Shown: in pieces, positions 12,829 through 15,917 of the stretch
Numbering within the stretch: the first letter of the stretch is position 1
Layout of the letters: the number at the start of each line of letters is the position of its first letter
Source: Candidatus Shapirobacteria bacterium CG2_30_35_20
GTDB taxonomy: Bacteria > Patescibacteriota > Microgenomatia > UBA12405
Assembly (NCBI GenBank): GCA_001873665.1
Contig: MNZO01000046.1
Location: 1 to 15,917, forward strand
Reading direction: 5' to 3'
DNA: 15,917 nt
Position numbers and translations under genes: made by a program
The notes under the pieces: model-generated
Told to the model about the DNA's origin: nothing
Seen by the model: only the letters and a program-made list of their open reading frames with translations
Database searches by the model: none

Positions 12829-13101
12829 ATGACAATTGATATCGAACATTCACCACAGTTTGACAAACATTTCAAAAAAAGAATAAGTGAGAATGACAAA
12901 TTAACTAAGCAATTTGTTCAACGGCTAAATTATTTTATAGACAACCCCAAACATCCTTTACTTAAAGATCATTTGTTAACCAGAAACAAAACAGGACTAA
13001 GATCTTTTTCTATAAATGGTGATTTGCGAGTAATATATAAAATTATTAATGAAAATAAAGTACTGTTTTACGACATCGGTTCTCATAACCAAGTTTATTA
13101 A
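12829..13101 (+). CDS. RelE/YafQ-type toxin (ribosome-dependent mRNA interferase)
   Basis: A 90-residue protein with the RelE/YafQ pattern: N-terminal helices (FDKHFKKRI, LTKQFVQRLNYFI), then H42-P-L-L-K-D-H48, RSFSINGDLRVIY (58-70, with D65 and R67) and the ending FYDIGSHNQVY. H86 lines up with the C-terminal catalytic histidine of YafQ, and H48 and D65 with other active-site residues of that family. It should cut mRNA in the ribosomal A site when free of its antitoxin. The key residues look intact, so the toxin is probably active. Its TAA stop shares a base with the uvrC ATG (TAATG at 13099-13103), so toxin and UvrC translation are likely coupled. Confidence 0.85.
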   Translation: MTIDIEHSPQFDKHFKKRISENDKLTKQFVQRLNYFIDNPKHPLLKDHLLTRNKTGLRSFSINGDLRVIYKIINENKVLFYDIGSHNQVY

Positions 13102-14399
13102 TGATAGATTTACAAACTCTCCCTCCATCCCCTGGAGTCTATATTTATCGTAATAAAAAAGGTGAAATAATTTATGTTGGCAAGGCCATAAATTTAAAAA
13201 AAAGAGTTACTCAATACTTTCAACGCGACGATGCTCTCGGTCCAAAAACTACAATTTTAGTCTCCCAAATTGATTCAATTGAGACGCGTGTTGTCGGTAG
13301 TGAAATCGAGGCTCTAATTTTAGAAGCCTCACTCATCAAAAAACATTTACCAAAATACAATTCCATGCTCCGTGACGACCGGTCATATATATATATAGTA
13401 GTTACCCATGAACGGTTACCTATTATATATAGTACACATAAATCAGGTCTTCCAGCTAATGCTGACGTTTTTGGACCCTTTCCCTCAGGTTCCGACGTCA
13501 AAAGTCTACTCAAAACCATTCGTCACATTTTCCCCTATTACACCAAAAAACACGGCAAAATAAATTGTCTGTACTGTCATTTACACCTTTGTCCCAGTCC
13601 AAACATTTCACCAGTATTATATAAAAAAACTATAGCTAAAATTAAAAAAATACTAAATGGAAAATTTTCCTTACTCAAACGACAGTTGATAACTGAAATG
13701 AATACATATTCAAAATTACAAAATTATGAGCAATCATTACTCATAAAAAATCAAATTACTTCACTTGATTATGTAGTTAATGGCTGGCACAATTTAAAAA
13801 ATTTGTTTGCTCAAATAAATTTAGACGATGATGTCTCGAGTCGTGCTGTCATGGAATTGCAGACCGCTTTATCACCATATCTCACAATCAATAAGTTACA
13901 TCGTATCGAATGTTACGATATTTCTCAATTTGGCACCAAATATTTTGTTGGCTCCATGACTGTCGCCATTGACGGTAAATTAGACCACGGACTTTATCGT
14001 CAGTTTAAAATCGGAAATACGTCATTGCGAGGCTTTAGCAAGCTTTCTCGTGGGGAGATGCTAGCCAATGACGCTTTTATGCTTCGAGAAATTGTCTACC
14101 GTCGATTGCAACACTCCGAGTGGGGGACTCCTGATTTGATTATTGTCGATGGCGGTAAACCCCAAGTATCTTCAATTTCTTTACTGAAATCTGAAAAACT
14201 GATATCTGACATCTCATTTATTGGTTTAGCAAAAAAATACGAAACAATAATAATAAAAAATAATAATAAATATATAGAGATAAATTTGTCCCAAAATTCC
14301 TCAGCCCTAAATTTAATCAAAAATCTCCGTAACGAAGCCCACCGTTTTGCCAATCGCTATCGCAAAAAACTTATGTCGTCTGACCAATCGCCTTTCTAA
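13101..14399 (+). CDS. uvrC: Excinuclease ABC subunit C (UvrC), short form without HhH domain
   Basis: Dual-incision nuclease of nucleotide excision repair. The N-terminal GIY-YIG domain makes the 3' cut: PGVYIY (11-16), IIYVGKA (23-29), R35 and catalytic E75. A cysteine-containing middle (CLYCHLHLCPSP) and a UVR motif (about 195-230) for UvrB contact follow. The RNase H-like domain makes the 5' cut; its residues D273 (ECYDIS), D324, D350 (VDGGK) and H414 (NEAHRF) are all present. The protein ends at 432 residues, against about 600 in E. coli, because the C-terminal helix-hairpin-helix DNA-binding domain is absent. The frame ends just after the RNase H part with no frameshift evident, so this looks like a natural short form. 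The start overlaps the toxin stop codon; the 3' end overlaps the convergent relA/spoT gene by 29 bp. Confidence 0.95.
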   Translation: MIDLQTLPPSPGVYIYRNKKGEIIYVGKAINLKKRVTQYFQRDDALGPKTTILVSQIDSIETRVVGSEIEALILEASLIKKHLPKYNSMLRDDRSYIYIVVTHERLPIIYSTHKSGLPANADVFGPFPSGSDVKSLLKTIRHIFPYYTKKHGKINCLYCHLHLCPSPNISPVLYKKTIAKIKKILNGKFSLLKRQLITEMNTYSKLQNYEQSLLIKNQITSLDYVVNGWHNLKNLFAQINLDDDVSSRAVMELQTALSPYLTINKLHRIECYDISQFGTKYFVGSMTVAIDGKLDHGLYRQFKIGNTSLRGFSKLSRGEMLANDAFMLREIVYRRLQHSEWGTPDLIIVDGGKPQVSSISLLKSEKLISDISFIGLAKKYETIIIKNNNKYIEINLSQNSSALNLIKNLRNEAHRFANRYRKKLMSSDQSPF

Positions 14400-15768
14400 T
14401 CATTTCCCGTGTAGCACTTAGTTTGGCTAAGGTAATCCAATCTTTACTCACATTTTTATTTTTTGTAGTTAAAATTTCCACCAAATCACCGGTCTTCAAT
14501 TCATCGCTAATTTTTGCCATTTTATTATTTATTTTTACTCCCAGACATCGGTCACCCACACCACTATGTATTCGATAGGCAAAATCAATTGGTGTCGATC
14601 CGGATAATAATTGAATTGTGTCACCTTTCGGGGTGAACACATAAATAAATTTTGACAAAACCGATATCCGATAGTTATTTACTTTACTATCATTTTTTTG
14701 CCAAGTGACCAAATCTTTTACCCACTCCAAACCTTGACCATTACCCATATTTTTACTCATTTTATAGGCAATGTGTGAAGCTGGACCAAATTCATTAAAT
14801 TCATGCATTTCATAAGTTCTAATCTGGATTTCTGCAGTCATACCATTTTCCAAATTAATAGTCGTTTGAATTGATCGATATCCACTTGGTTTGGGAGTTG
14901 ATATATAATCATCAAAACACTCAGGAATATATTCAAATTTGGCATGTAATAATCCCAAAATCGTATAGCAATCGGCCACATCTTTACAAATTATTCGCAC
15001 CCCGACTCCATCTTTTAGTTTATCTAGTCCTTTTTGTTTAATTTTTAAATAACTGCTATACAAACCTTTAACCCGGCTACTTACTTCGCACCCAGCAATT
15101 CGATTTGATTTTAATAAAACATTAATATCATTAGTAATTTTATTTAATGCTTTTTCATCCTCTAATTCAGATTTTTTTAATTCTAATTCTAAATTACTTG
15201 CTTTTTTGGGATACAAAATTTTAAATGCAATATCTTCCAATAATCGTTTAAAATAATGCAATCCTACATATTCTGCTACTGGACCATATATCCCCAAAAC
15301 CCTTTGCGCATATTTTATTTGTCTGTCTTTAGGCAAATAATTTACTGTGAGTCCGTTATGTAATTTATCGGTCAAACGAATCACCAAAACTCTAACATCA
15401 TTAACCGATGAAAATAAAAATCTTCGGAATATTTCCACGTTTGTTTTGTGAATTTCGACACCACTCGTTTTATGTTTAACATCAGTCATTCCTGACACCA
15501 ACAACGCCACTTCATCACCAAATAAATTAGCAATCTCATCTTCTGTTGTATTTGTATCTTCAATACAATCGTGGAGTAGTGCGGCAATAACTGCTTCTTG
15601 ACCAACTCCAAGTTGTGCCACCACTTTTGCTACCCATACTGGATGGGTAATATATTCATCTCCCGATTCTCGAAATTGACCTTTGTGTTTTTCAGTGGCA
15701 AATTTTAAGGCCAATTTAACCTGTTCATCCGTAAAATCTAGTGTACTGTTTAAATCTAAATTTGACAT
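14371..15768 (-). CDS. rel: RelA/SpoT-type (p)ppGpp synthetase/hydrolase, without ACT domains
   Basis: Makes and breaks the alarmone (p)ppGpp. N-terminal HD hydrolase with intact motif residues: H42, H66-D67, E70-D71, and RLTDKLHN (131-138). The synthetase domain begins near 232 with R232-x-K234 and S239/K242, then DGVGVRII and EIQIRT with the catalytic Glu. One conserved stretch reads YRSIQT where the family usually has YQSLHT or YQSIHT, so a His is changed to Gln. A TGS domain follows (about 375-440), then a short helix. The protein stops at 465 residues, whereas full-length Rel is over 700; the zinc-finger and ACT regulatory parts are missing. The start at 15768 is supported by AGGGA (15776-15780) 7 nt upstream. 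It diverges from the greA-like gene. Confidence 0.9.
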   Translation of the reverse strand: MSNLDLNSTLDFTDEQVKLALKFATEKHKGQFRESGDEYITHPVWVAKVVAQLGVGQEAVIAALLHDCIEDTNTTEDEIANLFGDEVALLVSGMTDVKHKTSGVEIHKTNVEIFRRFLFSSVNDVRVLVIRLTDKLHNGLTVNYLPKDRQIKYAQRVLGIYGPVAEYVGLHYFKRLLEDIAFKILYPKKASNLELELKKSELEDEKALNKITNDINVLLKSNRIAGCEVSSRVKGLYSSYLKIKQKGLDKLKDGVGVRIICKDVADCYTILGLLHAKFEYIPECFDDYISTPKPSGYRSIQTTINLENGMTAEIQIRTYEMHEFNEFGPASHIAYKMSKNMGNGQGLEWVKDLVTWQKNDSKVNNYRISVLSKFIYVFTPKGDTIQLLSGSTPIDFAYRIHSGVGDRCLGVKINNKMAKISDELKTGDLVEILTTKNKNVSKDWITLAKLSATREMIRKAIGQTT

Positions 15769-15806
15769 TTTAGGTTCCCTAGTCTAACATAAACGACTAT
15801 AACCTT

Positions 15807-15917
15807 ATGACTAAACAACAACTAACCAAAGAAGGGTTTGATAAATTAAAACAAGAATTGACAAAACTTAATACCAAAGCCAGTCAATTGGTTGATCGAC
15901 TTGAAGAAGTTGCCCAG
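15807..15917 (+). CDS. greA: Transcription elongation factor GreA, 5' part (cut by window end)
   Basis: The first 37 codons are visible. They read as the N-terminal coiled coil of GreA: LTKEGFDKLKQELTKL (6-21) matches the family's LT.EGF.KLK.EL..L start, followed by a helix with VDRLEEVAQ. GreA inserts its coiled coil into the RNA polymerase secondary channel to restart backtracked complexes. The rest lies outside the window, so GreB-like or Gre-fusion variants cannot be excluded. A TATAAC at 15798-15803 is too close to the ATG to be its promoter with this start. The 38-bp gap to the divergent rel gene must hold both promoters. Confidence 0.82.
   Translation, partial: MTKQQLTKEGFDKLKQELTKLNTKASQLVDRLEEVAQ

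Noticed and set aside
13384..13397. Short TA microsatellite in uvrC as a phase-variation tract
   Set aside because: It is only about five units of a 2-bp repeat, codes for the usual SYIYI segment, and is likely chance in AT-rich DNA.

Overview
The window looks like part of the genome of a Patescibacteria (Candidate Phyla Radiation) bacterium, perhaps of the Microgenomates side. That assignment is inference. It rests on low GC, very tight gene packing, few clear Shine-Dalgarno sites, a tRNA with no encoded CCA, and trimmed versions of conserved proteins (UvrC without its helix-hairpin-helix tail, UvrA with a shortened middle, a RelA/SpoT protein without ACT domains). Conserved genes run without in-frame TGA, and glycines are written with GGN, so the UGA=Gly code of Gracilibacteria/SR1 is unlikely.

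Region 1 (1-1740): the 5' part of what I read as a tmRNA gene on the minus strand, cut by the window start; a two-gene toxin-antitoxin operon (HTH-Panacea antitoxin, then a small toxin-like protein) behind a palindromic operator; and tRNA-Glu(CTC) on the minus strand.

Region 2 (1741-6333): a plus-strand membrane glycosyltransferase of GT-C type faces a minus-strand DNA-uptake block, comM/yifB - four-helix-bundle gene - yraN - dprA. Each gap inside this block holds the same AT-rich short repeat family. Inverted 15-bp copies bracket the four-helix-bundle gene, so it may be a small mobile cassette.

Region 3 (6353-14399): all three UvrABC nucleotide excision repair genes on the plus strand (uvrB, uvrA, uvrC). 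A ParA-like ATPase and a 400-bp gap lie between uvrB and uvrA. A RelB/RelE-type toxin-antitoxin pair lies between uvrA and uvrC, and the toxin stop codon overlaps the uvrC start.

Region 4 (14371-15917): a RelA/SpoT-type (p)ppGpp enzyme on the minus strand, overlapping uvrC tail to tail, and the start of a greA-like gene on the plus strand, cut by the window end.

The most unusual signal is a set of palindromic elements. A 67-bp double-hairpin repeat occurs twice, identical in both copies, and one copy ends exactly at the uvrA start codon. Three different GC-richer palindromes sit in frame inside coding sequence, two in uvrB and one in uvrA, at linkers or loops. This resembles the in-gene palindromic elements of Rickettsia. 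Several genes also have a -10-like box placed so that transcription would begin at or next to the start codon, which suggests leaderless mRNAs.
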